A stretch of DNA of 64,000 nt from Pseudomonadota bacterium. Lineage in GTDB: Bacteria; Pseudomonadota; Alphaproteobacteria; Rhizobiales; Devosiaceae. The stretch spans positions 1-64,000 of the forward strand of contig JAEWLC010000053.1 of assembly GCA_023393475.1 (NCBI GenBank). The letters are read 5' to 3'. The notes under the pieces were generated by a model. The model ran no database searches. It was not told where the DNA came from and saw nothing but the letters and a program-made list of their open reading frames with translations. Shown here in pieces: positions 27,269 through 35,251 of this stretch (position 1 is the first letter of the stretch; each line of letters opens with the position of its first letter). A program made the position numbers and the translations under genes.

Positions 27269-28102
27269 ATGGCCGACGCGATTGCCGTGACCCGCGACGG
27301 GCACAGGACCTTTTTCAAGTGGCACCGCGGGCGCCGCCAGGCGACCGATCCGGTCTTCACCGGCCGCCGCATCCTCGAGGGCATGCGCCTCGGGGCCAGC
27401 GTCGAAGTTGATCTGGTGATCCATGCCGAGGATGGCATGGCCGTGCTCCACAACCTTTCGCTCGAGCGCGAAACAACGGGCACCGGTCTCGTTCGCGAAA
27501 CCCCGGCCGCCATGCTGCGCCAGCTCAACCTGCGCGACAATGGCGGCGAGCCGATCGCCGACAAGGTGATGCTGCTCGAAGACCTCTGCGCGCTCATCGC
27601 CCGCGATGGCGCGCATCCCGACGGCCTGCTGCAGCTCGACTACAAGGAGGACGCGGCGGCCCTCACGCCCGCCGTCGTCCAGCGCTTCGCCACTGCGCTC
27701 GCACCGGTGGCACGCTACTTCATCCTGTCGTCCGGCGATGCCGAGGCGGTGCGGGTGCTGACCGACGCGGTGCCGGGCCTCCGCATCGGCTACGACCCCT
27801 GCCACGATGGTGCGCTCGAACAGCTGATGGAGACGCGCGACTATGCCGGCTTCGTCGCCGATGCCGTTGCTGCATCGCCGCGTGCGGAGATGATCTACCT
27901 CGAATACCGGCTGGTTCTGGCCGCCGACCGCGATGGCTTCGACATCATTGCCGCCTTCCACGCCGCCGGGCGGCGCATCGACGCCTACACGATCAAGCTG
28001 GCCGACGCCGATGGCATGTCCGCGATCACCCGCCTGCTCGAGCTCAAGGTGGACCAGATCACCACCGACGACCCCGAAGGCGTCGCCGCACGGCTGAACT
28101 AG
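27269..28102 (+). CDS. Glycerophosphodiester phosphodiesterase family protein
   Basis: A 277-residue TIM-barrel protein of the GDPD family, which cleaves glycerophosphodiesters to glycerol-3-phosphate and an alcohol. Visible are the metal-binding ExD pair in ASVEVDLVIHAED, LHNLSLERET (an Asn where many members have Asp in the HD motif), LLQLDYKED and the C-terminal barrel strand AYTIKLADADG. No signal peptide, so it acts on imported substrate. It starts seven bases after the ATPase gene and shares its operon. The HN in place of HD may lower or change activity. Confidence 0.82.
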   Translation: MADAIAVTRDGHRTFFKWHRGRRQATDPVFTGRRILEGMRLGASVEVDLVIHAEDGMAVLHNLSLERETTGTGLVRETPAAMLRQLNLRDNGGEPIADKVMLLEDLCALIARDGAHPDGLLQLDYKEDAAALTPAVVQRFATALAPVARYFILSSGDAEAVRVLTDAVPGLRIGYDPCHDGALEQLMETRDYAGFVADAVAASPRAEMIYLEYRLVLAADRDGFDIIAAFHAAGRRIDAYTIKLADADGMSAITRLLELKVDQITTDDPEGVAARLN

Positions 28103-28917
28103 GCGCGCGCCGGGTCTTTCCTCGGAACGTCCTTCAGCTGTTCCAGCAGGAAAGCATGCGTCGCGGCATTGGCGACGATCATCGCACCGGTGCGCTCGTA
28201 GTACTCGGGGCCGCGCCCCCACCAGTCGGTCACCACGCCACCAGCCTCCTGTACCAGGAGGATGCCCGAGGCCGTGTCGACGAAGCCCGTCTCCTCGAAA
28301 TACCCGGTGAGCCGGCCCATCGCCACGTAGGCGCAGGAGTTCGCGGCGCTGCCCACGATGCGCACGGCGCCGATCGGCGCGCGGATCGCATCGAGCCGCG
28401 CGTAGGCGCCCGGGTAGAGCGAAAGGCCCGGGGTCGGGAGCCCCGTTCCGACGATCATCAGCCCGGTATCGGTCTGCTCTGATACCCTGAGCCGAGCGCC
28501 GTTCAGGTAGGCGCCCTGCCCCGGCAGGGCCGTGAACATCTCGTCGGCATCGGGATTGTAGAGTACGCCGGCCACCGTCTCGTTGCCGCGCCGGAGCGCG
28601 ATCGAGATCGTGTAGTCCATGCCGTTGATGAAGTTGGTCGTCCCGTCGATCGGGTCGACCAGCCAGCGATATTCCTGGTCCGCCTTGTCCACCGGCGGAA
28701 ACTCCTCGCCGGTAAAGCTCCAGTCCGGATAGCGCGCGAACAGCTCCTTGCGGATCAGCAGCTCCGATTGCCGGTCGGCCTCGGACACGAAATCGGCCGG
28801 TCCCTTGATGCCGATCTCGATGTCGCGGAACTGCTTGAAATGCCCCTGCGTGATGGCGCCGGCGGCACGCGCGACCTCCACCATATGGTCAAGAATCTTG
28901 TCGTGGGAAACGGACAT
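28099..28917 (-). CDS. Inositol monophosphatase family protein
   Basis: A 272-residue member of the IMPase/FBPase/CysQ family of Mg-dependent, Li-sensitive phosphatases. It has FTGEEFP, the signature DPIDGTTNFINGM and the C-terminal motif GFVDTASGILLVQEAGG. Substrates in the family include inositol phosphate, 3'-phosphoadenosine phosphate and histidinol phosphate. It converges on the GDPD gene with stops overlapping by four bases. Acting on the same imported phosphate compound is possible but not shown. Confidence 0.92.
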   Translation of the reverse strand: MSVSHDKILDHMVEVARAAGAITQGHFKQFRDIEIGIKGPADFVSEADRQSELLIRKELFARYPDWSFTGEEFPPVDKADQEYRWLVDPIDGTTNFINGMDYTISIALRRGNETVAGVLYNPDADEMFTALPGQGAYLNGARLRVSEQTDTGLMIVGTGLPTPGLSLYPGAYARLDAIRAPIGAVRIVGSAANSCAYVAMGRLTGYFEETGFVDTASGILLVQEAGGVVTDWWGRGPEYYERTGAMIVANAATHAFLLEQLKDVPRKDPARA

Positions 28918-29005
28918 CGATCAGCTCGCCGGTTGTCGGCGCCACCCTGCCAAACCCGCATGACAGGCACAAAACAGCTCGCCGAAATAAAGACTTAGGA
29001 CGTCA

Positions 29006-29131
29006 TCATGGCAGCGGCAAGCCGTTGCTGCGCCGGAGCACCCCTAGTGCCATGCCGGTGTGTCGCTTGAACGCTGCCGAGAAGGCCGTCTCCGACCCAT
29101 AGCCCACCCTCTCGGCTATCCGGCCAAGCGC
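29006..29131 (-). pseudogene. Remnant of an AraC-family regulator (C-terminal end only)
   Basis: The minus strand encodes about 41 residues that clearly match the end of an AraC helix-turn-helix domain (GRIAERVGYGSETAFS, then FKRHTGMALGVLRR) and end at TGA 29006-29008. An in-frame TAG sits directly upstream and no N-terminal part can be found. The rest of the gap 28918-29274 has no supported gene; a short plus-strand stretch at 29132-29238 could be another fragment but I cannot name it. Confidence 0.75.
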
Positions 29132-29274
29132 CTAGATCGGCGCCGCGGGCTCTGGACCCTCAGCGACGAACTCGTCCGCCCGTATCTGCCCGACGGCGCA
29201 AGAGCGCAGTTCAGCCAGCGTTCAGGGCTCCCGGCTTAGGCACGCCGGGAGCCCAAATTCCCGTGGAGAGCATT

Positions 29275-29664
29275 ATGCTCGACGCAGATCTGCACGGCGT
29301 CCCGGCCATCGAGGTCGAGCTCGTCAGCGAAACCCTGAACAGTTTCGATTTCGAACAGCAGAAGACCTTTGGCGACCTGATCGCCGCCGCCATCGTCCGC
29401 AACTTCAAGGCGGCGCGGCTCAAGGACCGGCCGGTTTCCGTTCGCGGCCTTGCCCGCGTCATCGGCGTGCAGCCGTCGACGCTGCGACGGCGGATCGAGC
29501 AACTGGTCGCGGCCGGTTGGCTGGAGCGGCTCACGGACGGCTCGGTGCGATATTCGCAGCAGGGCCTCGACTATGGCGCACCCGCCTCGCGCGAGGCGCT
29601 GACCGTCATGGCGAAGGCGTTGCGGCGCGCCGGGTGGGTCGATTTTCGCCCGCCTGCCGGCTGA
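29275..29664 (+). CDS. Winged-helix DNA-binding protein, MarR-like
   Basis: A 129-residue protein with a helix-turn-helix core (RPVSVRGLARVIGVQPSTLRR) followed by a wing (LVAAGWLERLTDGSVRYSQQ). The N-terminal ~40 residues are helical and acidic and may serve dimerisation. ATG 29275 or GTG 29263 are possible starts, behind TTCCCGTGGAG. It precedes the broken nitronate monooxygenase gene by 63 bases, and may once have controlled it. The regulated target is unknown. Confidence 0.75.
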   Translation: MLDADLHGVPAIEVELVSETLNSFDFEQQKTFGDLIAAAIVRNFKAARLKDRPVSVRGLARVIGVQPSTLRRRIEQLVAAGWLERLTDGSVRYSQQGLDYGAPASREALTVMAKALRRAGWVDFRPPAG

Positions 29665-29727
29665 AGCAGGACCGTTCGGCTGGTAGGTGTGCTCCATCGC
29701 CGGGGGGCGACACCCAGGGAGCCGATC

Positions 29728-30731
29728 ATGCTCAGAACCAGTGTTACCGAGGCGTTTGGCCTCCGCCACCCGATCATCAATGCCGGCATGGCCTTCGTTG
29801 CCGGCCCCGAACTCGCCGCCGCCGTCGCCAACGCCGGCGGCCTTGGCATGCTCGGCACCGGCATGACCCCGCCCGAGGGGCTTCGCGCCATGATCGCCGC
29901 CACGCGCAACCTGACGCACCGGCCGTTCGGCGTCGACATCATCGGCACGTTCCTCGAGGACGGGCACATCGACGTCCTCGTTGCCGAGAACATCCCGCTG
30001 GCCGTGTTCTTCTGGGCGCCCCCTTCGCCGGAGCAGGTCGCCCGCCTCAAGGCCGGCAGGGTGCAGTTCTGGATGCAGGTCGGCACCGTCGAGGAAGCGC
30101 GCGAAGCGCGAGCCCTCGGCGTCGATGGGCTGATCGTCCAGGGCGCGGAGGCGGGCGGCCATAACCGCTCCGAAGCGCCGCTGGCCCGGTTGCTCCCGCT
30201 CGTCGCAAGGAGCGTCCGCGACGTCCCTCTGGTTGCCGCCGGAGGCATCATGGACGGCCCCTCCATGGCCGCCGCGCTGGCGCTCGGCGCCGAGGCCGTG
30301 TGGTGCGGAACGCGCTTCCTCGCCTCCGACGAAGCCGCCGCCCATCCGCACTACAAGCGCGCCGTGTCGAAGCCCGGCCGGGCGATACCGAGATCACGAC
30401 CGTCTTCGGGCCGGAATGGCCGGGCCAGGCGATGCGGGTCATCGCCAACAAGGCAGTTATCGCGGCGCGAGGACGCGAAGCTACGGCCCTCGATGAGTCG
30501 GCAGGCCAGATCATCGGCTCCGTGACGCTTGGCGGCCAGAAGATGCCGGTTCCGCGCTACAGCGCCATCCTGCCGACGCCCGAGTTCGACGCAGACCTCG
30601 ACTGGTCGTGCCTGACCGCCGGTGAATGCGCCGGTCGGATCGATGCGGTGCTGCCGGCGGGAGAGATCGTCGCCTCGATGAGTGCCGAGGCCGAGGCGAT
30701 CCTCGCCCGTCTCGCCAGCAACGCTGCGTGA
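29728..30731 (+). pseudogene. Nitronate monooxygenase family gene with a frameshift
   Basis: The product would be a ~334-residue FMN-dependent enzyme of the NMO/2-nitropropane dioxygenase family: HPIINAGMAFVAGPELAAAV at the N-terminus, GVDGLIVQGAEAGGH (flavin phosphate and catalytic His region) and PLVAAGGIMDG. After HPHYKRAV (about 30366) the frame changes: the expected continuation ARPGDTEITTVFGPEWPGQ is found one frame over and runs to the stop at 30731. A single missing base around 30364-30372, in GTGTCGAAG, explains both halves. It is either a young pseudogene or a sequencing error. Confidence 0.85.
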
Positions 30732-30738
30732 GGTCCGG

Positions 30739-30906
30739 ATGTTCAGGTTCCGCAATCTGTTCCGTCGCATCCGGGACGAGACCGAGCTCAGCTCCTTCGA
30801 CGACCAGCGACTGCGCGAGATGGGCATCGACCCCGACAGCCTCCGCCGCCGGTCGCGCTACCCCTCGCTCCTGTTCTACCCGGTCTGGCCGCCACGCAAC
30901 GAATAG
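30739..30906 (+). CDS. Small DUF1127-like protein
   Basis: A 55-residue basic protein with FRFRNLFRRIRDETELSSF and DDQRLREMGIDPDSLRRRSR, which resembles the short Arg-rich DUF1127 proteins widespread in alphaproteobacteria, some of which affect RNA turnover and phosphate or sRNA biology. It starts eight bases after the stop of the monooxygenase gene. The match is by pattern only. Confidence 0.6.
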   Translation: MFRFRNLFRRIRDETELSSFDDQRLREMGIDPDSLRRRSRYPSLLFYPVWPPRNE

Positions 30907-30963
30907 GCCGGCTGAAGCTGCGCGCTGGACGGACGACGCCCCGCTCCAGCGCGCTCCCCTCCC

Positions 30964-32034
30964 TCACCCCGCCTTGTCGAAGACCGGCAGGCGATTGCCC
31001 TCTGCGTCGAAATAGTGGGCGTTGTCACGGCTCATCGACAGGCTCAGCGTGTCGCCGATCCGGTACGGCGCCTTCGCGTCGGCCTGCACCAGCAACGTCT
31101 GCCCGGACCCCATGCGCACATAGACGAAGATTTCGCTGCCCAGGTACTCGACCAGCGTCACCTTGCCTTCGGCCGTCAGGTCCCCGCCTCCACCGACGTT
31201 GAACTGCTCGGGCCGTACGCCGATGCTCACGGCGCCATCAGCGACACCGGGCAGCTCGAGCCCGCCGAAATCCGGCATCTCCGCCCTCCCCCCGCTGACC
31301 GTGGCCGCGATCATGTTCATCTTGGGCGAGCCGATGAAGCTCGCGACGAACCGGTTGCGCGGGAAGTTGTAGAGCTCGTAGGGCGTGCCGACCTGCTCGA
31401 CATTGCCCTGTGACAGCACCACGATCCGCGTCGCCATCGTCATCGCCTCGACCTGGTCGTGGGTGACGTAGATCATCGTCGTGCCCAGCCGGTTGTAGAG
31501 GCTCGCGAGTTCCACCCGCATCTGCACGCGAAGCTCTGCGTCGAGGTTCGACAGCGGCTCGTCGAAGAGGAACAGCTGCGGCTCGCGCACGATGGCGCGG
31601 CCGATTGCGACGCGCTGCTTCTGCCCGCCCGAGAGCTGGCGCGGCTTACGCTCCATCAGCTCGCCGATCTGCAGGATCTTCGCCGCCTCGGCCACCCGTC
31701 GTTCGATGTCGGGCCGCGGCATCCTGAGGTTGGAGAGCCCGAATGCGAGGTTCTTCCGCACCGTCATGTGTGGATAGAGCGCATAGGACTGGAACACCAT
31801 CGAGAGGTTCCGCTGGCTCGCCGGCAGGTCGTTGACCACCTTGTCGCCGATCGAGATCACGCCGTCGGTGATCTCCTCGAGCCCGGCGATCATGCGCAGC
31901 AGCGTGGACTTGCCGCAGCCCGAAGGCCCGACCAGCACCACGAATTCCCCCGACCTGATGTCGAGATTGACCCCGTGGACGACTTCGAGGCTGCCATAGG
32001 ACTTGCGCACGTCGTGCAGTTGGACGCCGGCCAT
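30964..32034 (-). CDS. Sugar ABC transporter ATP-binding protein (UgpC/MalK type)
   Basis: A 356-residue ATPase with Walker A GPSGCGKST, signature LSGGQKQR, Walker B LFLFDEP, H-loop YVTHDQVEA, and a C-terminal OB/TOBE domain (VRPEQFNVGGGG). This architecture serves carbohydrate importers of the CUT1 class. It is the last gene of operon II, eight bases after the permease gene. Confidence 0.95.
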   Translation of the reverse strand: MAGVQLHDVRKSYGSLEVVHGVNLDIRSGEFVVLVGPSGCGKSTLLRMIAGLEEITDGVISIGDKVVNDLPASQRNLSMVFQSYALYPHMTVRKNLAFGLSNLRMPRPDIERRVAEAAKILQIGELMERKPRQLSGGQKQRVAIGRAIVREPQLFLFDEPLSNLDAELRVQMRVELASLYNRLGTTMIYVTHDQVEAMTMATRIVVLSQGNVEQVGTPYELYNFPRNRFVASFIGSPKMNMIAATVSGGRAEMPDFGGLELPGVADGAVSIGVRPEQFNVGGGGDLTAEGKVTLVEYLGSEIFVYVRMGSGQTLLVQADAKAPYRIGDTLSLSMSRDNAHYFDAEGNRLPVFDKAG

Positions 32035-32042
32035 TGCTACTC

Positions 32043-32954
32043 CTACTTGAGCCCGCTCATCGCGATACCGCGGATGATGAGGCGCTGGAAAATGATGAAG
32101 AACAGGACGATCGGCACGATCGACAGCACCGACATGGCGAAGAGCTGCCCATAGGCCGAGACCGAGTCCTGCGCGATGAAGCTGCGCAGCGCCAGCGGCA
32201 CCGTGTAGTCCTGCATGTCGTTGAGATAGACGAGCGGCCCGAGGAAATCCTCCCAGGTCCAGATGAACGAGAAGATCGCCGCCGTGGCCATGGCCGGCAC
32301 CGAGAGCGGCAGGATGATGGCCCAGTAGATCTTGAACGGGTTGCACCCGTCGATCATCGCCGCTTCGTCCAGCTCGCGCGGCAGCTGCCGGAAGAACTGC
32401 ACCATCAGGAAGATGAAGAACGCATCGCCGGCGAGGAAGCGCGGCACGATCAGCGGCAGGTAGGTGTCCACCCAGCCCGCCCTCAGGAACAGGATGTACT
32501 GGGGGATGAGGACGACGTGATAGGGGATCATCAGCGTCATCATCATCAGCGCGAACCACAGGTTCTTGCCGGTGAACTCGAGCCGCGCGAAGGCATAGGC
32601 CGCAAACGAGCACGAGAGCACGTTGCCGATGACGCTCAGCACCGTGACGAAGGTCGAGTTGAGGAAGAACCGGGTGAAGCTCACCGCCATGGCGTTCCAG
32701 CCCTCGGTGTAGTTGTCCCAGCGGAACTCCGACGGCCACAGCCCCAGATTGCCGAAGATCTGGTTGTCGGGCTTGAGCGACGACGAGACCATCCAGAGCA
32801 GCGGGTAGATCATCACCAGCGAGGTGATGATGAGGAAGATGTGCTTGAAGAAAGCGGCGCGCTTGCCGCGTTTCAGCCTCTCCTCACGGATGGCGGCGGC
32901 GATCTGCGCCGTGGTCGGGTGCGCGGCAACGCCGGGCAGCGTCACGTCTGCCAT
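32043..32954 (-). CDS. Carbohydrate ABC transporter permease (MalG type)
   Basis: A 303-residue permease with about six membrane helices after a ~35-residue cytoplasmic N-terminus. The EAA loop is RELDEAAMIDGCNPFKIYWAIILPL and the C-terminus ends with IIRGIAMSGLK, typical of MalG-type CUT1 permeases. It starts three bases after the stop of the partner permease. Confidence 0.95.
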   Translation of the reverse strand: MADVTLPGVAAHPTTAQIAAAIREERLKRGKRAAFFKHIFLIITSLVMIYPLLWMVSSSLKPDNQIFGNLGLWPSEFRWDNYTEGWNAMAVSFTRFFLNSTFVTVLSVIGNVLSCSFAAYAFARLEFTGKNLWFALMMMTLMIPYHVVLIPQYILFLRAGWVDTYLPLIVPRFLAGDAFFIFLMVQFFRQLPRELDEAAMIDGCNPFKIYWAIILPLSVPAMATAAIFSFIWTWEDFLGPLVYLNDMQDYTVPLALRSFIAQDSVSAYGQLFAMSVLSIVPIVLFFIIFQRLIIRGIAMSGLK

Positions 32955-32957
32955 CGG

Positions 32958-33848
32958 TCAGTTCCTGCCATTTTCGTAGTGGACCCAGTATTTGCTGGTC
33001 CAGAAGGCGATGGCGGTGAACACCGCGATGATGATCAGCAGCACCCAGGCCAGCGCCGAGGCGTAGCCCATGCGGAAATAGCTGAAGGCCTCGTTGTAGA
33101 GATAGACGGTGAAGAACAGCAGGCTGTCGAGCGGCGCGCCCTTGCCCCCCGAGATGACGAAGGCCCCCGAGAAGCTCTTGAACGCCTCGATCATCTGCAG
33201 CACGAGGTTGAAGAAGATCACCGGCGCCAGCAGCGGCAGCGTGATGGCGAAGAACCGCCTCACCTTGCCCGCCGCATCGATCTCGGCCGCCTCGTAGAGT
33301 TCCTGCGGAATGGCGCGGAGACCGGCAAGGAAGATCAGCATCGGCGAGCCGAACTGCCACACCGCCAGCACCACCAGCGTGGTGAGCGAATAGCGCGGGT
33401 CGGACAGCCAGTTTGGACCATCGAGCCCGACGACGCCCAGCAGCGTGTTGACGAGGCCGTCGTTCTCGAACAGCTGCCGCCACAGCACCGCCACGGCGAT
33501 CGAGCCGCCGAGGATGGAAGGCAGGTAGAAGAGCGCCCGGTACCACCCGATGGCGCGCACCCCTCTGTCGAGCACCATCGCCACCGCAAGCGCGAAGATC
33601 AGCTTGGCCGGAACCGAGAGCACGACGAAGCTGAAGGTGACCGACAGCGCCTTCCAGAAGCGCCGGTCCTTCATCATGTATTCGTAGTTCTCGAACCCAA
33701 TCCAGGCGGGCACCTGCACCGCGTCGTAGTCGGTGAAGCTGAGATACAGCGACGAAACGATCGGCCCGACGGCGAGCGCGAAGAACCCGATCAGCCAGGG
33801 CAGCAGGAACGTGTAGCCCGCGAGGTTGCGGCGAAAGAACTTGTTCAT
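32958..33848 (-). CDS. Carbohydrate ABC transporter permease (MalF type)
   Basis: A 296-residue permease with six helices; the EAA loop is QELYEAAEIDAAGKVRRFFAITLPLL. ATG 33848 begins MNKFFRRNLAGYTFLLPWL, the usual short N-terminus of UgpA-like permeases; the longer frame has no ribosome site. It pairs with the MalG-type permease of the same operon. Confidence 0.95.
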   Translation of the reverse strand: MNKFFRRNLAGYTFLLPWLIGFFALAVGPIVSSLYLSFTDYDAVQVPAWIGFENYEYMMKDRRFWKALSVTFSFVVLSVPAKLIFALAVAMVLDRGVRAIGWYRALFYLPSILGGSIAVAVLWRQLFENDGLVNTLLGVVGLDGPNWLSDPRYSLTTLVVLAVWQFGSPMLIFLAGLRAIPQELYEAAEIDAAGKVRRFFAITLPLLAPVIFFNLVLQMIEAFKSFSGAFVISGGKGAPLDSLLFFTVYLYNEAFSYFRMGYASALAWVLLIIIAVFTAIAFWTSKYWVHYENGRN

Positions 33849-33871
33849 CGTGCCCCTACCTGCACGGGAAA

Positions 33872-33899
33872 AGTCCCGCCGGAGGATGCCTCCGGCGGG
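33872..33899 (-). promoter_or_regulatory. Intercistronic hairpin after the binding-protein gene
   Basis: GTCCCGCCGGAGG and CCTCCGGCGGGC face each other with a two-base loop between the binding-protein stop (33908) and the permease start (33848). No T run follows on the minus strand. Such hairpins often stabilise the upstream mRNA or cause partial termination in ABC operons. Confidence 0.5.
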
Positions 33900-33907
33900 C
33901 GCGACAT

Positions 33908-35212
33908 TCAACGGTTGGCACGCGCGAGGATATCGGCGGCTTCTTCCATGTACTGGGCCGCCGCGTCCTCGATCGACGCCTGGCCGAGCAGCACGGAAAC
34001 GGCGGCGCGGGTCTCGAAGGCTTCCTCCAGCTCACGCACGCCGGCGGGTGGCGGCGGCGCCAGCGGCGCCACATGCGGCTGGATCGCATCGAAATACGCG
34101 ACCGTCACCGCCTCGGCCTCCGTCAGGTTCGCCTGCAGCGCGGCGCGCACATCCGATTGCTGCGGGATGCCGCGTTCGAGCCCGAGCACTGCCGTCATGT
34201 CCAGGTCGTTGACGAACGCGTTCATGTAGGCGAGCGCGGCGTCATCATCCCTCGAATCCCGGCTGAGGCAGATGAACTGGCTCGGCTGGATCGATTGGCC
34301 GGGCTGGCCGCCCTTGAGGTGCGGGCGCATGCCGGCCGAGAGCTTGTCCTGCATCAGCGCCTGCGTGCCGACGATCTGGTTCGAGAAGGCATAGGAAATG
34401 GCCGACTTGCCGCTGACCACGCCCTGCTTGTCGAGATCGGCAATGCCGGCGACCGACGCCGTATCCTCGGCGGACGGCGTGCCGCCGGCGTCGCGGATAT
34501 CCTTCCACAGCTTCCAGTAGTCGATCACGATCTCGGGGCCGAAGGCGAACTTGGCATCCTCCGTGAACTGGGTGGCGAAGCCGCGCTGCCCGCAATAGAC
34601 GCTGAACGCGCCCCAGTCGGCCGTGAGGTCGTCGGTGCCCTTCGGCCCGCCCTTCTCGGAGATTTTCACCGCCGCGGCCTTGAGGTCGTCATAGGTCCAG
34701 GTGATGGGGTCGACGTCGATCCCCGCTTCCTGCCAGAGACGCGAGTTGATCAGCGTCGCCATCGAGTTGGCGCCTATGGTGAGGCCGTAGAGCTTGCCGT
34801 TGAACGTGCCGGCCGAAATGCCCGCCGGGTCGATCTTGGAGATATCGATCTTGCCCACCGCAACCGCCTCGTCGAGCGGCTTGGTGGTGCCCTTGTCGAC
34901 ATACTCGACCATGTTGCCATAGCCGTTCTGGAACACGTCAGGCATGGCGCCGCCGGCGATCTGCGTCGTGAGCTTGGTGAAGTAGTCGTTGAAGCCCAGC
35001 GTCTCGCCCTCGACGACGATGCCCGGGTTCTTCCCGTTGAAGATCTCGATGACGGCGAAGGTGCGCTTGTCGCGCTCCGGATTGCCCCACCAGAAGTGGC
35101 GGATACGCCGGTCCTGGGCAAAGGCGTGGCCGCCCATGGCCGAGGCGACGGCGAGCGAGCCCGCCGCGGTGGCGGTGCCCGTCAGAAATCTGCGACGCGT
35201 CAGAAAGCTCAT
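33908..35212 (-). CDS. Sugar ABC transporter substrate-binding protein, Tat-exported
   Basis: A 434-residue family 1 solute-binding protein. The N-terminus FLTRRRFLTG plus a hydrophobic stretch to AFA is a clear Tat signal. The mature part has the CUT1 binding-protein pattern (IEIFNGKNPGIVVEGE, TKLTTQIAGGAMPDVFQ, NGKLYGLTIGANS). The sugar is unknown; the neighbouring glycosidase suggests a small glycoside. A hairpin TCCCGCCGGAGG / CCTCCGGCGGG at 33872-33899, just after the stop, could set mRNA levels of the binding protein above those of the permeases. Confidence 0.93.
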   Translation of the reverse strand: MSFLTRRRFLTGTATAAGSLAVASAMGGHAFAQDRRIRHFWWGNPERDKRTFAVIEIFNGKNPGIVVEGETLGFNDYFTKLTTQIAGGAMPDVFQNGYGNMVEYVDKGTTKPLDEAVAVGKIDISKIDPAGISAGTFNGKLYGLTIGANSMATLINSRLWQEAGIDVDPITWTYDDLKAAAVKISEKGGPKGTDDLTADWGAFSVYCGQRGFATQFTEDAKFAFGPEIVIDYWKLWKDIRDAGGTPSAEDTASVAGIADLDKQGVVSGKSAISYAFSNQIVGTQALMQDKLSAGMRPHLKGGQPGQSIQPSQFICLSRDSRDDDAALAYMNAFVNDLDMTAVLGLERGIPQQSDVRAALQANLTEAEAVTVAYFDAIQPHVAPLAPPPPAGVRELEEAFETRAAVSVLLGQASIEDAAAQYMEEAADILARANR

Positions 35213-35251
35213 GTTTTCCTCCCGAAGTGAGCTTGTTGGTCGTAGTCCCTC

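Noticed and set aside
32034..34229. 731-codon frame on the plus strand across two permease genes
   Set aside because: Asp/Arg/His-rich shadow that spans two well-conserved permeases and the start of the binding-protein gene.
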